64,000 nucleotides of DNA, taken from assembly GCA_025963635.1 (NCBI GenBank), contig JAOQAK010000079.1, positions 1-64,000 on the forward strand, in the 5' to 3' direction. The notes beneath the pieces are model-generated. The model did not search any database. It saw only the letters and a program-made list of their open reading frames with translations, and was not told the origin of the DNA. The position numbers and the translations under genes were made by a program. This document shows positions 35,086 through 46,500 of the stretch, piece by piece. The stretch is from Ferruginibacter sp. (lineage in GTDB: Bacteria; Bacteroidota; Bacteroidia; Chitinophagales; Chitinophagaceae). Numbering within the stretch: position 1 is the stretch's first letter; every line of letters starts with the position of its first letter.

Positions 35086-38000
35086 TCACACATCTGTTAT
35101 CACCTTTCCATAACTTTTAATAGAAATCTTACTGTACCCGCCGGGTTGTTTGCTGACTTCTATCTGTGTTCCTATCCTTTCTTTTAATGCCTCCACATGG
35201 GAGATGATGCCGATCATTTTACCGGATACCTGCAGGTTCTCCAAAGCGGAAATGGCAATGTCCAGCGTTTCAGCATCCAATGTGCCAAAACCTTCATCAA
35301 TGAACAGAGATTGGATTTGTACTTTGCGGCCAGCCAGGTCAGACAGCCCAAGTGCCAAAGCCAAACTCACTAAAAAACTTTCTCCTCCTGAAAGCGTAGC
35401 CATTGGCCTTACCACATCTGCCTGGTACGCATCCACAATTTGTAGTTCAAGATCTTTTTCGATTGATTTTAAAATGAGGTACCGATCGCTGAATTTCCTT
35501 AAGTGGCGATTGGCCAATGCTGTTAGCCTTGCAAGTGTAAGGCCCTGTGCAAATCGACTGAATTTATTTCCATCAGCGGAGCCGACCAGGGCACATAATT
35601 TATTCCAACGCTCAAACTCTTTTTGTTGAACAGAAGCCTGTTCTGCAATTTGCTGGTATTTAATTGCGTCCGCGGCATCCTGCTCTAATATCGTTTTCAG
35701 TCGTCCAATTTGTTGGTTGAGTTCAATGATTTTTTGTTCATTCATCACTGAAACCTCCGTCAATACTTCAGCTGAATCAGTCGTAAGCGACTTTTCGATT
35801 TCGAACTGGTATTCCTGCTCCGTGGTTTTTAATATTCCTTCTGTAGTGGTGATATTGCTCAAGAGGAATTGCTGATGTTCATGGATCGATTGTGCCTTAT
35901 CCTTTTCTAAAATATTAGACAGCAGTTCATCAATGGTGCTAAACCCGGCTCCAATTATTTTTGAAAGCAGGATGCTCATCAAACGATCACGTTGGTTCAA
36001 AATTTCTTCGTACAATTTTTTCCATTCTTCCAGTTTCCCTTCCAGTACTTTAATATTTTCCTGTTTAACCTTCGTGTTGGCTCCCAATTTTTCTGCCTGC
36101 GTTTTTAAAATTAGCAGCGCTTCATTCATTTTTTTCCGTTCTGCGGATGGATCTTTATCGCCAAAAATCGTTTTTCGAACAGCCGCTTTTTCATTCAATG
36201 TTAATTGCTCTGTATCCACAATTGCCTGCAAGTTCGTTTTGTAACTGAGCGATTCACTTACTTTGATTACAGCATTTTCATAACCCGATTGAAGGGTTGC
36301 CTGCTCCAGTTCTTTTTCCTGCTTTCGCCGGATAGCGCCCTGGTAAGTAACAGATCTTTCATTCAATGTTGCCTGCGCACGGCCCAGTTCTTTTTCATGA
36401 AATACAAGATTGTATTTGGATAAAAAACCGGAGGCAGAAATGGTTGCCTGCCGGATCTTTTCAGTTGTAATAAGCTGCTCTCCCTGTAATCTTATTTTTT
36501 CGATCGAAAAGTTTTTTAGCTGCTCTTGTGCTACCAAAAGATTGGCTTCTGATTTAACCAATTCTTGTTCCTTTGCATGCAGCAGTTCATCCGTTTCTAT
36601 AAATTGTTTTTGTAAATTTTTTATGGTACTGATCTTCTTTTGAAGCGCATCATAATCTTCCTGTTTCTCAGCAACTAGTCTTTCAATGCTTTCGGGATCA
36701 TCCATATTTAAAGCGCTCAGTCCTTTATGTAAATTGGCCTCAAAGCTATTCCTGTTCTCAACCATTTTCACATCTATGGCTTTAAGCTCCTTTTGCAATC
36801 CTTCAATTTTAGTGACAATGGTATTCACAACAATGGCAAGCTCATCTGCCTGGCGGCTAATCTGTTTTAAATAAATTTCCTGCTGATTTCTTTTCTGTTC
36901 AGCTTCCGGCAAATGGCTGTGATAATTGTTTTCCTTATACGGATGATGCAAGGCGCCACATAAAGGGCAGGGCTTGTCCGGCTCCAGTTGCTGCCGGTCT
37001 GCATCATATTTTTGAATGCGAATCTGTATCTCTGCCAACTGGCGAAGATCGGCAAGGTTTTTTTCTGCACCGTCTTTTTCTACAAACAGTTTGGCAAGTG
37101 CTTCCTTTTCACTTACTACCTGCAAAGTATGCACGTTAAGTGCTGTTTCTACTGCAGCTTTCTTTTCAACATCCTTTCTATTTTCAACCGATATCCTGTA
37201 TTGGCCGTTGCAATAATTGATCAATATGGGAAGGTTGTTATATGCTTCTTCTATTGACTCCAGCGGTTCACCCTTCAATTCATTTTCGAAAGCTGTTGTA
37301 GCAGTTTGTTTTTTATCAATAAGCAACTGAATATCCTGCTTTATCTTTTTTATCTTTTCGCTTATATTTTTCAGCAGTTTATTTTGTTGGTCTTCGGCTC
37401 CTAGCAATTTGTCCAGTTCCAGTTGCAGCTTTGATGAACTTGCCTGTAGTGCTTTCAAATCATTTTTCAGCTGCGTGAGCTGATGTATTTCTTTTTCGAT
37501 CTCCCCATCTTCTTTGTGCTCCTCCAGCCATTTATTTACTTGCAGAATCTGTTGGGTACAATCTTCCAGTTGTTGTTTTTTAGCATCATGGGCAGACTGG
37601 GCTTTTTGAATGTCCTCCTTCGCTGCTTCCACCTTTTTTTTACTTTGATCCAGTTGATTGCTTAGCGATGTCAATTCGGAGTCTGCTCGAATTACCTCCT
37701 CCAACAGCGGCTCTGACAAGGAAAGCTCCTTCTGGGCGGCAGCATGCGCTGCAACGGCAATACCATATTGTTCATTAAGTTCTTTCCATTCCTTTTCTAA
37801 ACCGGGCAATTGTTCCCCGGCAGTTTTTATCTTCAATTGTGTGTCTTGTTCAGAAGATTGTAATAGGTTCAATTCTGCCAGCGCGGGTTGATGCAGGATT
37901 GCTTTGTCATGATTTTGCAGCTTTTCAAAAAGCGGCTTTTCTTCTTCTGCCTGCAGTTGTAATTGTGTGAGCTTACCGGCGAGTTCATTTTTTTTATCTT

Positions 38001-38760
38001 CTAATGTTTTTATCTTCTCCAGCCATATTAATTTTTTCTCCGCTTCCTGTTTATTTTTTTTGAACTGGCTGCCTTCTTCATTCAACGTTGCCATTTGTTG
38101 CTGAATGGTTTGCACTGCTTCCGCCGACAAAAGCTGTACATCGTTCATGCTCCTCTTCAGGTCTTTCAGTTTCGCTTCTTCAAGGCCTGTTTTTTTATAA
38201 ATAAATGTGGATATATCGGAGTAAATAGCGGTGTCGGTAATTTTTTCCAACAGCTCGCTTCGTTCATTTTCACTGGATTTTAAAAACCTGGTGAAATCGC
38301 CCTGCGATAGCATTACGGATCTTAAAAACTGGCTATAACCCAAGCCACAAATTTCAACGATCTTGTTTTGAACTGCTGCCAAAGGATGGCTTACAATGAT
38401 CTTGCCTTCGCCTTTTTCTGCCAATTCCATTTTTACTCCCTGGAGCTTGCCACCTATCTTACCATGCGCCCTTCGCTGCGACCACCGGGCTCTGTAGGCA
38501 ATACCTTTTACTTCAAACTCCACTTCCGAAAAACTTTCCACCGTAAAGCGTGTCATGCTTTCATCCGCATCGCGGTCGTGCCGGTGCACTCTTCCGTATA
38601 GGGCAACAGTAATGGCATCGAGAATGGTTGTTTTACCTGCACCAGTGGGTCCGGTTATGCCAAACAGCCCGCTTTCAATAAACGGACTTTGATCAAACCG
38701 GATGGTATGTTCGCCTTTGAGTGAATTAAGGTTTAAAAATTTTACACTTAATATTTTCAT
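35086..38760 (-). CDS. sbcC: SbcC exonuclease subunit (SMC-like ATPase)
   Basis: A 1224-residue ATPase that with SbcD forms the Mre11-Rad50-type nuclease cutting hairpins and DNA ends. The Walker A GITGPTGAGKTTILDAI is at ~33-50. Long coiled coils flank a zinc hook CPLC (C598, C601). The C-terminal half has the ABC signature LSGGESFLVSLALALGLSDL and Walker B FIDEGFGTLD. Length is usual for Bacteroidota SbcC. It starts 26 nt after the sbcD stop, in the same operon. Confidence 0.97.
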   Translation of the reverse strand: MKILSVKFLNLNSLKGEHTIRFDQSPFIESGLFGITGPTGAGKTTILDAITVALYGRVHRHDRDADESMTRFTVESFSEVEFEVKGIAYRARWSQRRAHGKIGGKLQGVKMELAEKGEGKIIVSHPLAAVQNKIVEICGLGYSQFLRSVMLSQGDFTRFLKSSENERSELLEKITDTAIYSDISTFIYKKTGLEEAKLKDLKRSMNDVQLLSAEAVQTIQQQMATLNEEGSQFKKNKQEAEKKLIWLEKIKTLEDKKNELAGKLTQLQLQAEEEKPLFEKLQNHDKAILHQPALAELNLLQSSEQDTQLKIKTAGEQLPGLEKEWKELNEQYGIAVAAHAAAQKELSLSEPLLEEVIRADSELTSLSNQLDQSKKKVEAAKEDIQKAQSAHDAKKQQLEDCTQQILQVNKWLEEHKEDGEIEKEIHQLTQLKNDLKALQASSSKLQLELDKLLGAEDQQNKLLKNISEKIKKIKQDIQLLIDKKQTATTAFENELKGEPLESIEEAYNNLPILINYCNGQYRISVENRKDVEKKAAVETALNVHTLQVVSEKEALAKLFVEKDGAEKNLADLRQLAEIQIRIQKYDADRQQLEPDKPCPLCGALHHPYKENNYHSHLPEAEQKRNQQEIYLKQISRQADELAIVVNTIVTKIEGLQKELKAIDVKMVENRNSFEANLHKGLSALNMDDPESIERLVAEKQEDYDALQKKISTIKNLQKQFIETDELLHAKEQELVKSEANLLVAQEQLKNFSIEKIRLQGEQLITTEKIRQATISASGFLSKYNLVFHEKELGRAQATLNERSVTYQGAIRRKQEKELEQATLQSGYENAVIKVSESLSYKTNLQAIVDTEQLTLNEKAAVRKTIFGDKDPSAERKKMNEALLILKTQAEKLGANTKVKQENIKVLEGKLEEWKKLYEEILNQRDRLMSILLSKIIGAGFSTIDELLSNILEKDKAQSIHEHQQFLLSNITTTEGILKTTEQEYQFEIEKSLTTDSAEVLTEVSVMNEQKIIELNQQIGRLKTILEQDAADAIKYQQIAEQASVQQKEFERWNKLCALVGSADGNKFSRFAQGLTLARLTALANRHLRKFSDRYLILKSIEKDLELQIVDAYQADVVRPMATLSGGESFLVSLALALGLSDLAGRKVQIQSLFIDEGFGTLDAETLDIAISALENLQVSGKMIGIISHVEALKERIGTQIEVSKQPGGYSKISIKSYGKVITDV

Positions 38761-38786
38761 CGTATATCACCGGGTTAAGAAGGGAT

Positions 38787-40010
38787 TTAATGGGTATCGG
38801 TTTCAAACAGTTCAAGTGCTTCATTGAAGGTTTGCAACACGTCGCTGAAATCGGTGCCGGGATAGGCAGACTCACATTTTTTCTGAAAAACAGATTTAGG
38901 ATCAAGATCGGTAAGATTGATCATTTCATCGGTTTGTTCATCAAGTTGAAGCGAATGCTTTTTAGATTGTTGTTTTAGAAAGAACCGTTCTATAAAAGGT
39001 TTGCCCACAATCAGCTTATTCAATTGCTCTTCAAGATCGTGTACCAGGATATCTGTTTCCAGTTGCACTTCCACCCAGGATGGAAAACTGAGCAACTGGT
39101 CTTGTATAATTTCGATGGCAGCTTTAACGGTTTCGAGATTTCCCTTTACCCTGATGAGTTTGCGACAGGGTGGAATGTCAATGGATTGGATCTGGTTCAA
39201 TTTTCCTGCTTCAAATTGCAATACCAGCACCAGCTTGTGATCATCGCTTTCGGAAAAACTTAATGGAATTGGCGAGCCCGAATACCGGACATGCTCCATT
39301 TTATTTACAAGTTGTGGCCGGTGTAAATGGCCCAGCGCCACATAATCAAATTCTACCGGGAACTGGTCGCCACCTACCTGTGCAATATTGCCCACATGAA
39401 TCTCTTTTTCACTATCAGAGTTCACTGCGCCGGCGGCAAATAAATGGCCGGTTGCAATTACAGGGATGCCGTTGATTTTATGGTCTGCTATACTTTCTTT
39501 GAAAAGATGGTAATGATCGCCAATACCTTTTTTTAACCTCGTTTCTAATTCGACAGAACTTTCACCAGCGATGGAGAGCCGTACATCTTTATCACGGATA
39601 AAGGGTACCGCACAAACGATGAGCTCCGGAAACCCTTCTTTATTTTTAACGGTAATGATCTGCTCCTTAAAATCATCCGGCACACCGCCCACCACATGCA
39701 CATTGAAAACTTTCAGCAGGTCTTTAGGAGCATTTAAGGTAGTAACAGAATCGTGGTTGCCACCAATGATGATCACTTCCCTGCAGCAGGTACTCTTCAC
39801 CTTCCACAGGAAATCGTAGTACTGTTTGAACGCTGCATTCGATGGTGCACCCGTATCAAATATGTCCCCGGCAACTATCAACACATCAATGCATTCTACA
39901 GAGATCGTTTCAATTAGCCAGTCTAAAAAATGCTGGTGTTCATCTGTCCGCTCACACTGTTCCAATCGTTTTCCCAGGTGCCAGTCGGCGGTATGGAGTA
40001 CTTTTAACAT
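38787..40010 (-). CDS. sbcD: SbcD exonuclease subunit (Mre11-like phosphoesterase)
   Basis: A 407-residue metallophosphoesterase. Metal-binding motifs in order: HTADWHLGK, GDIFDTG, IIGGNHDS, ATGHLF and ALGHLHRPQ. It forms the nuclease subunit of SbcCD with the product of the following gene. Confidence 0.96.
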   Translation of the reverse strand: MLKVLHTADWHLGKRLEQCERTDEHQHFLDWLIETISVECIDVLIVAGDIFDTGAPSNAAFKQYYDFLWKVKSTCCREVIIIGGNHDSVTTLNAPKDLLKVFNVHVVGGVPDDFKEQIITVKNKEGFPELIVCAVPFIRDKDVRLSIAGESSVELETRLKKGIGDHYHLFKESIADHKINGIPVIATGHLFAAGAVNSDSEKEIHVGNIAQVGGDQFPVEFDYVALGHLHRPQLVNKMEHVRYSGSPIPLSFSESDDHKLVLVLQFEAGKLNQIQSIDIPPCRKLIRVKGNLETVKAAIEIIQDQLLSFPSWVEVQLETDILVHDLEEQLNKLIVGKPFIERFFLKQQSKKHSLQLDEQTDEMINLTDLDPKSVFQKKCESAYPGTDFSDVLQTFNEALELFETDTH

Positions 40011-40268
40011 ATGGTCAATTAGCGATTAATAAATAACGGACATTAAAATTAAGCAGTTAATTTTTAACTCATATTTTATCAAATATTTATTGGGAGATCT
40101 TTCACAGGCTATGTTGCTAAAAGCAGTCTTTTAAAATATTGCAATCATGCATGAGCACTCGTTTTACTGGCTAACGAAGGATCAGTTGAGTTGGATGAAT
40201 ACCAATCAGGAGATGTATAACAATTTCTAATTCGTATTTGAAAATTCGTGTAATAAAAAGCACTCACA

Positions 40269-41312
40269 CTACGCACTATTATTCCTGTCTTTTTTAGTAA
40301 TGATTCGTTTGGAGGATTCTCTTATAAAGAGTTTTGGTTTGATCACTATTTCCTGGTGCGCCATCGTATCATCGCTATTGAGCATTTCTATAAAAAGCTT
40401 TGCGGTTGCCTTACCCATTTCAAAGGCATACATTTCCACACTCGATATGGAAGGACTTACCAGGCTGGTTACGGGTTCATTATTGAAACCAACCAATCCA
40501 ATATCATCCGGCATTTGTAAACCTTTTTCTTTTATTGCCAGCATTGCGCCAATCGCCATGCGATCGCTGATGGTGAATATTGCATCCGGCGGTTGCTTCA
40601 TTGCCAGTAGTTCTTTGGTTGCCTCGTAAGCATATTGCTGGTTAAAATCGCAATGAATGATCATTCTTTTATCCGGACGCAAACCATTTAATTTCAGCGT
40701 TTGTAAATAACCTTCCATTCGTTTATTACTGATGTTTAGGTTTTCAGGTCCGGCCAGGATGGCGATACGTTTATAGCCCTGGTCTACCAGGTGTTGTGTA
40801 GCGAGCACGCCTCCTGCGATATTATCCAATCGCACTGAAGGGCAGCTAATATGATTCACTACCCTGTCAAATAAAACAAGGGGGATTTTTTTGTTCTGTA
40901 TTTTTTTAATGTGCTCAAAAACTTTTGTCTCGCTCGATACCGATACAATGAACCCATCCACCAAACTTTCCAGCAGGCGTTTTGTGTTTACAATTTCGCG
41001 GCCAAAACTTTCATCGCTCTGGCAAACCATTACAGTATACCCTGCTTCCAGCGCAACTTCATCAATACCCTTCACCATGGTAGACAAAACATAATCCAAA
41101 TTAGGAATAATCACACCAATGGTATGTGTTTGCCTGTTCAGTAAACTTAAGGCCAGTTTGTTGGGCTGGTAATCGAGTTCTTCGGCTAGCGCTTTAACGG
41201 CTTTTTTGGTTTCAATTTTAATATCGGGAGCATCTCTTAAGGCCCGGCTTACGGTGGATTTTGATAACCGAAGCGCAACAGCAATGTCTTTGATGGTAGT
41301 CTGTCTTTCCAT
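40269..41312 (-). CDS. LacI-family transcriptional regulator of the adjacent PUL
   Basis: A 347-residue regulator. I chose the ATG at 41312 (MERQTTIKDIAVALRLSKST) because the LacI helix-turn-helix starts there; the frame is open further to a GTG at 41378, but that part encodes a Pro-Glu-Val repeat from a DNA tandem repeat. The DNA-binding domain is at 1-60, followed by a periplasmic-binding-protein-like sugar domain (GVIIPNLDYVLSTMVKGID, IAILAGPENLN, IGLVGFNNEP). It is divergent from the uronate PUL and probably controls it. Confidence 0.93.
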   Translation of the reverse strand: MERQTTIKDIAVALRLSKSTVSRALRDAPDIKIETKKAVKALAEELDYQPNKLALSLLNRQTHTIGVIIPNLDYVLSTMVKGIDEVALEAGYTVMVCQSDESFGREIVNTKRLLESLVDGFIVSVSSETKVFEHIKKIQNKKIPLVLFDRVVNHISCPSVRLDNIAGGVLATQHLVDQGYKRIAILAGPENLNISNKRMEGYLQTLKLNGLRPDKRMIIHCDFNQQYAYEATKELLAMKQPPDAIFTISDRMAIGAMLAIKEKGLQMPDDIGLVGFNNEPVTSLVSPSISSVEMYAFEMGKATAKLFIEMLNSDDTMAHQEIVIKPKLFIRESSKRIITKKDRNNSA

Positions 41313-41344
41313 ATATAAATGTGAAAATAGTTCATTTTGCCGAA

Positions 41345-41389
41345 TTCTCCGGCACAGTTCCGGTACCGGTTCCGGCACTGGTACCGGAG
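41345..41389. repeat. GC-rich hexanucleotide repeat/palindrome upstream of lacI-type gene
   Basis: Seven units of the type [A/T]CCGG[T/C/A] (TCCGGC, ACAGT, TCCGGT, ACCGGT, TCCGGC, ACTGGT, ACCGGA) make a degenerate period-6 repeat with outer arms CTCCGG / CCGGAG. On the + strand it is followed by TTATTTTTT. It could be an autoregulatory operator or a structured 5' leader. Confidence 0.6.
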
Positions 41390-41498
41390 TTATTTTTTAG
41401 ATTACTTCCATTAAATCAGTTATTCTGTTAAAAATTATTCCGGTAAATAGCCAAATATTTGAAAGAAATAATTTTTCTTTTGATGCCCTCTTTTCCGT

Positions 41499-41509
41499 TT
41501 AACGGTTAA
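41499..41509. promoter_or_regulatory. palindrome TTAACGGTTAA, candidate operator
   Basis: An 11-bp palindrome (TTAAC, G, GTTAA) in the 521 nt region between the LacI-type gene and the PUL. It is a candidate site for the LacI protein, without direct evidence. No gene is seen in 41390-41833. Confidence 0.3.
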
Positions 41510-41833
41510 TATTACACCATAGACTGCATTCAACAAGCTGCGCAGGTACAAATTGCTATACAGATGATTGCGATAATAAAACAAGGTTTGCCGATAATTA
41601 ATTCACATGGAACTATGCCTGGCGGGAACTGTAGCTTTTATAATGATGCACAAACAAATTCATTTTTTAAAATAGAAAAATTCACAGGTAATAAATTATT
41701 TAATTCGCATCATTGCCGGAATACACACCCGTTGCAAAATGCTGAATTGTAAAAACGTTGTTCATCAATACCATGGGAGCAATATGAATATTTAACAGGC
41801 ATGCTATTGAGAGTATGCACAAAGCATAATGTA

Positions 41834-42205
41834 ATGGAAAATATGTCAGCTATCAGTTTGGGCGAAGTAGGGTTAAAAGCTTTCGTTGAAAATTCATCAA
41901 TAGAATGGGAGGTAATGGGGGAAGGGATAAGAAGAAAGGTAATGGCCTGGGATGAGAACATTATGTTGGTAAGAGTGGAATTTGAAAAGGGCGGGATAGG
42001 AACCCTACACCAGCATTCGCAGGTGCAGGTAACCAATGTAGAAAGCGGCGTTTTTGAAATTGAGATCGAAGGCGAAAGAAAAATACTTAAAGCGGGCGAT
42101 GCTTTTTATGTAGCTCCTAACAGTATGCACGGCGCAGTTTGCCTGGAAGCAGGTGTACTGGTGGATATTTTCAGTCCTATGCGACAGGATTTTTTAAAAA
42201 AATAA
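41834..42205 (+). CDS. kdgF: KdgF-like cupin (unsaturated uronate ring opening)
   Basis: A 123-residue single-domain cupin. The start at 41834 (MENMSAISLGE) is preferred over the upstream ATG at 41801. Cupin motif 1 is LHQHSQVQVTNVESGVFEIEI and motif 2 is LKAGDAFYVAPNSMHGAVCLE, ending IFSPMRQDFL as in KdgF. KdgF converts 4,5-unsaturated uronates released by polysaccharide lyases to linear ketones. It begins the PUL, 10 nt upstream of a lyase gene, which fits this role. Confidence 0.85.
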   Translation: MENMSAISLGEVGLKAFVENSSIEWEVMGEGIRRKVMAWDENIMLVRVEFEKGGIGTLHQHSQVQVTNVESGVFEIEIEGERKILKAGDAFYVAPNSMHGAVCLEAGVLVDIFSPMRQDFLKK

Positions 42206-42215
42206 ATAAAACATT

Positions 42216-43433
42216 ATGAGACTAAAGTTTCTGTTTGCATTTGCTGCGGGTTTGCTTTTTTATAGTAATACCTATGCACAAGGCAACAAGTCAGCGCCTG
42301 CGGTATATTCAATTGATGCTTCCACGCTGATGGCAAATAAAACAAAAATTAAAAAGCGTGATGTGGCGCTCATGCCTGCATATCAACAATTGCTACAGGA
42401 TGCGGAAAAGGCCTTGTTGTTTAAGCCGGTAAGCGTAATGGAAAAGATAAATTTTCCACCAAGCGGGGACAAGCATGATTATATGAGCATTGCTCCTTAT
42501 TTCTGGCCTGACTCCACCAAACCAGGTGGCTCGCCCTATATTAACAGGGACGGACTAAGAAATCCTGAAGAGTTGCAATATAAAGACAAGATATACCTGG
42601 CTGCACTCTGCGATGCCGTAACTACTCTATCCCTTGCATGGTATTTTTCTGAAGATGTACGTTATGCCGATCATGCCACCAAACTTATGAGGGTTTGGTT
42701 TTTGGACACAGCCACCAAAATGAATCCCAATTTAAATTTTGCCCAGGCGGTGAAGGGAAGAGAAACCGGTCGTGGATATGGATTGATCGATACCCGCCAT
42801 TTTGTAAAACTGGTGGATGCGATCGGCTTGTTAAAGGGTGCCCATAGTTGGTCTTCAGGCGACCAGGCTGGTATGCAGGATTGGTTCGCCAGCTTTTTAG
42901 ATTGGATGCAAACAAGTAAAAACGGAAAGGATGAAATGAATACTACCAATAATCACGGAGTATGGTACGACCAGCAAAGATTATCCTATGCTTTGTTTAC
43001 CGGCAAAACAGAATTGGCCAAACAAATTGTAGCAAGCGCCGAGAGCCGCCTTGATAAACAAATGGATGACCAGGGAGGTTTTCCGCTGGAAATGAAGAGA
43101 ACGATCTCACTTCATTATACGGTTTTCATAATGGATCCTTTTTTTACCATCGCCCAGATGGCTCAAAACATCCATATTGATTTGTGGAATTATGAGAGCC
43201 CTTCCCATAAATCTTTGAAAAAAGGATTGAATGCATTGGTTCCGTACCTGCTGGAAGAAAAAAAATGGGAAGGCCCGCAAATATTGCAGTTTGATTTTGA
43301 AGAAGCGGTTCCATTACTACTAACGGGAGCCCAAAAATATCAATGCGAATCTTGCAAAAAAAGGATTACACAGATTTTGGGAGAGAAAGCAAAATCCTCA
43401 AGGTTACACCTGCTGACAGCGGTAGATTTTTAA
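42216..43433 (+). CDS. alginate-lyase-family polysaccharide lyase
   Basis: A 405-residue exported protein (signal peptide ending TYAQG) with an (alpha/alpha) barrel of the PF05426 type. Segments IAPYFWPDSTKPGGSPYINR, GRGYGLIDTRHF and the Asn-Asn-His site TNNHGVWYDQQRL (N245, N246, H247) support a lyase using Asn/His/Tyr chemistry. The family includes PL5 alginate lyases and PL38-type glucuronan lyases; the substrate is a uronic-acid polymer but cannot be fixed here. It is co-transcribed with kdgF and susC/susD-like genes. Confidence 0.88.
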   Translation: MRLKFLFAFAAGLLFYSNTYAQGNKSAPAVYSIDASTLMANKTKIKKRDVALMPAYQQLLQDAEKALLFKPVSVMEKINFPPSGDKHDYMSIAPYFWPDSTKPGGSPYINRDGLRNPEELQYKDKIYLAALCDAVTTLSLAWYFSEDVRYADHATKLMRVWFLDTATKMNPNLNFAQAVKGRETGRGYGLIDTRHFVKLVDAIGLLKGAHSWSSGDQAGMQDWFASFLDWMQTSKNGKDEMNTTNNHGVWYDQQRLSYALFTGKTELAKQIVASAESRLDKQMDDQGGFPLEMKRTISLHYTVFIMDPFFTIAQMAQNIHIDLWNYESPSHKSLKKGLNALVPYLLEEKKWEGPQILQFDFEEAVPLLLTGAQKYQCESCKKRITQILGEKAKSSRLHLLTAVDF

Positions 43434-43516
43434 GGATGTTCGTATAAAAAAATTACTAAAAAAAGAATACACCACAGGAATTAATACATTTTTTAACCAG
43501 CTAAAATGTTTGCTTT

Positions 43517-46500
43517 ATGAGAGTTTTTGCTCACAATAACCCAGGGGAAATCCATCCGGGAAGATGGCCTTTATTATTTCTCTTTTCAATTATTTGCTTA
43601 ATTGCCAGTTTGCCTGTTATTGGGCAGTCGAAAAAAATACAGGGAACCGTCAATGACCAGAAAGGCATTGCACTCAGTGGCGTAAGTGTTACCATCAAGG
43701 GTTCACAAAAAAGCGTGATTACGGATAACAAAGGTAGATATGAAATTACCGCTGCCCAGGGGTCGGTACTGGTATTTACTTACACAGAATATTTAATGAA
43801 GGAAGAAACCGTAGGCGCTCTTTCAACAATTAATGTATCCCTTACAGAAAATCCACATTCCCTGGAAGCTGTGGTTGTGGTGGGTTACGGAAATCAAAAG
43901 AAAATAAACCTTAGCGGATCGGTGGCGCAGATTTCCGGGAAGGACCTGATCAACCGGCCTGTGCCAAATGTTACCGCCGCAATGCAGGGTGTTTTGCCGG
44001 GCGTTACAGTAATAAGAGGAAGCGGTAAACCGGGCAGTGAAGGATATGGTGTTCGTATCCGGGGGTTCTCTTCTGCCAACGATGCTACCGCATTGATATT
44101 AGTAGATGGTATGGAACAGGATCTTAACCTGATAGATCCGAATGATGTTGAATCCATTTCTGTTTTGAAAGATGCATCTGCCTCCGCTATTTATGGGGCA
44201 AGGGCCGCGGGCGGTGTAATTTTAGTTACCACAAAGCAGGGTGCCGCCGGCAAAACAAAAATAAATTACAACACGTATTATGGTATCAATATCACTGCCA
44301 GGCAGCCCCAGCGGCTAAGTTCCTGGGATGAACAGTTATTGATAGATGAATCGCGGGTGAATGCAACCGGTGTGCCTGAATTCAATGCTGAACAGATTGA
44401 ATGGCTCAAAAACCCCAATTTTATCTATCGTCCCAATCCAACACAAGACCGGTGGGAATATTATGGCAACAACGACTGGGTAAAGGAAGGAATGGACAAG
44501 ATCAATCACATGCAAAATCATTCGCTTTCGATCAGCGGCGGCGAACAGAAGCTGAATTATTTGGTATCGGGTAGTTATTACACGAGAGATGGTGTGCTGA
44601 GATATGGTCCGGATGATAACAGCAGGGCCAACCTGAAAGTAAATGTGAATGCTGAACTCAACAAATATGTGAGTGTAAAATTAACTACAGGGTACATCGG
44701 TTCAAAAACCAGGGAAAATGCCTTTGGAACTGAGCAGATCATCAACCGCCTGTATCGTAGCCGCACCCGCCAATCATTGTACACTCCGCCAGAAGATACT
44801 ACCGGGCAACACTATAATGGAGATTTGCAAATCAACGCTGTAGATATTGAAAAAAATGGTGGCATCGAAACAAGGAATTATGAAACCGTTACCGGCCGAT
44901 TGAACCTGCAAGTTAAAAATGTAATAAAAGGATTAACCCTCGACGTAATTGGCTGGAGGAACCAGAGCAATTATGCGATGGAAAATAACAGGAGAAGTAT
45001 CAACTGGTATGGTCGTAGTTTAAGCACTGTTCGGTTTAATGTAAATGTGCCGAACTCTACTACACTGGTAAAAAACAAAGGTTACCAGAATAATCTCCAG
45101 GGTTTTCTCACCTACAACTTAAAAATAAAGGAGGATCATGTATTTACCTTGTTGCAGGGCGCTTCGTACGAAGAATACCGGAAAGATGAATTTTCCGCCT
45201 CCGCTCAAAACATGATCACCAATGATTTCTTCAGTTTAAATTATGGAGATCCGCTTACAAAAACCAATAGCGAAGTGGTACAAACATGGGCGATGGCCTC
45301 TATGTTTGGCCGGTTGAATTATAGTTTTAAAGGCAGGTATTTATTTGAAGCATCTTACCGGTATGATGGAAGTTCAAGGCTGGCACCAGAGAACCGCTGG
45401 CAGGTATTCCCTTCATTTTCCGCGGCATGGAGAGTAAGCGAAGAGAATTTCTTCAAGAACAATATTGGTTTTATAAACAATTTGAAATTCAGGGTTTCCT
45501 GGGGGCAATTGGGTAATGGGTCTGTGTTAGGATTGTATGATTATATACCCCTGCTAACAAGCGGATTAACTACCAATAACAACCTTGTGTTCAATGACCA
45601 GCGTACGCAGTATTTATACCAGGATACTTTGCCTTCACCAGACAAAACATGGGAAACTGTAGAGCAGTCAAATATCGGTATCGACCTGGGACTGTTAAAC
45701 AACCGGCTTACCATCACTGCCGACTATTATGTAAAACGTAATAAGAACATGCTTGCCCGGTTAAATGTGCCAAGCATCATTGGTATCAATGTATCCAGTG
45801 TAAATATCGGGGAGTTGAAAAGCTGGGGAAGCGAAGTGGATATTAAATGGAGAGATAGAATAGGAAAGATAAATTATCATATCGGGCTGAATATTTCAGA
45901 TAACCAGAATGAGCTGGTAAAATATAATGGACTCAACTCAATCGGTAACGGCGGTGTGGTTTCCCTGCTGGAAGGATACGCTTTAAACAGTGTGTGGGGT
46001 TACAAAACAGATGGTTATTTTCAAACACAGGGGGAAGCCGACAAATACAAAGCTGCTGTGAAATATCCTTTCTTCCCAACCCCTGGCCCGGGCGATGTTA
46101 AGTACCTTGATTTGAATGGTGATGGTGTAATCTCCGCCGGTGACGGTACACCACAAAATTCCGGCGACCTTGTTTACCTGGGAAGTACCAATGCAAGATA
46201 TACTTATGGTATTGATCTTGGATTTACCTGGAAAAAATTTGATTGCTCTGTGTTTTTCCAGGGGGCAATGAAACGGAGTTTTTTAATAGATGAAGGAACG
46301 CTTTCACCCATGCTGGGAACTGCAGATATGCCCTGGTCAATTCACATGGATCATTGGACAACTGACAATCCGAATGCTATGTTCCCGAGAATGTACCAGA
46401 CAAGCGCTCATAATTTCAGGCCATCCGATAAGTGGACTCAAAATGGCAGTTACCTGCGCTTGAAAAATATCCAGCTCGGCTATATTCTTCCCATCAATAA

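Noticed and set aside
41313..41378. GTG-initiated N-terminal extension of the LacI regulator
   Set aside because: It translates a DNA repeat and precedes the normal helix-turn-helix start at 41312.
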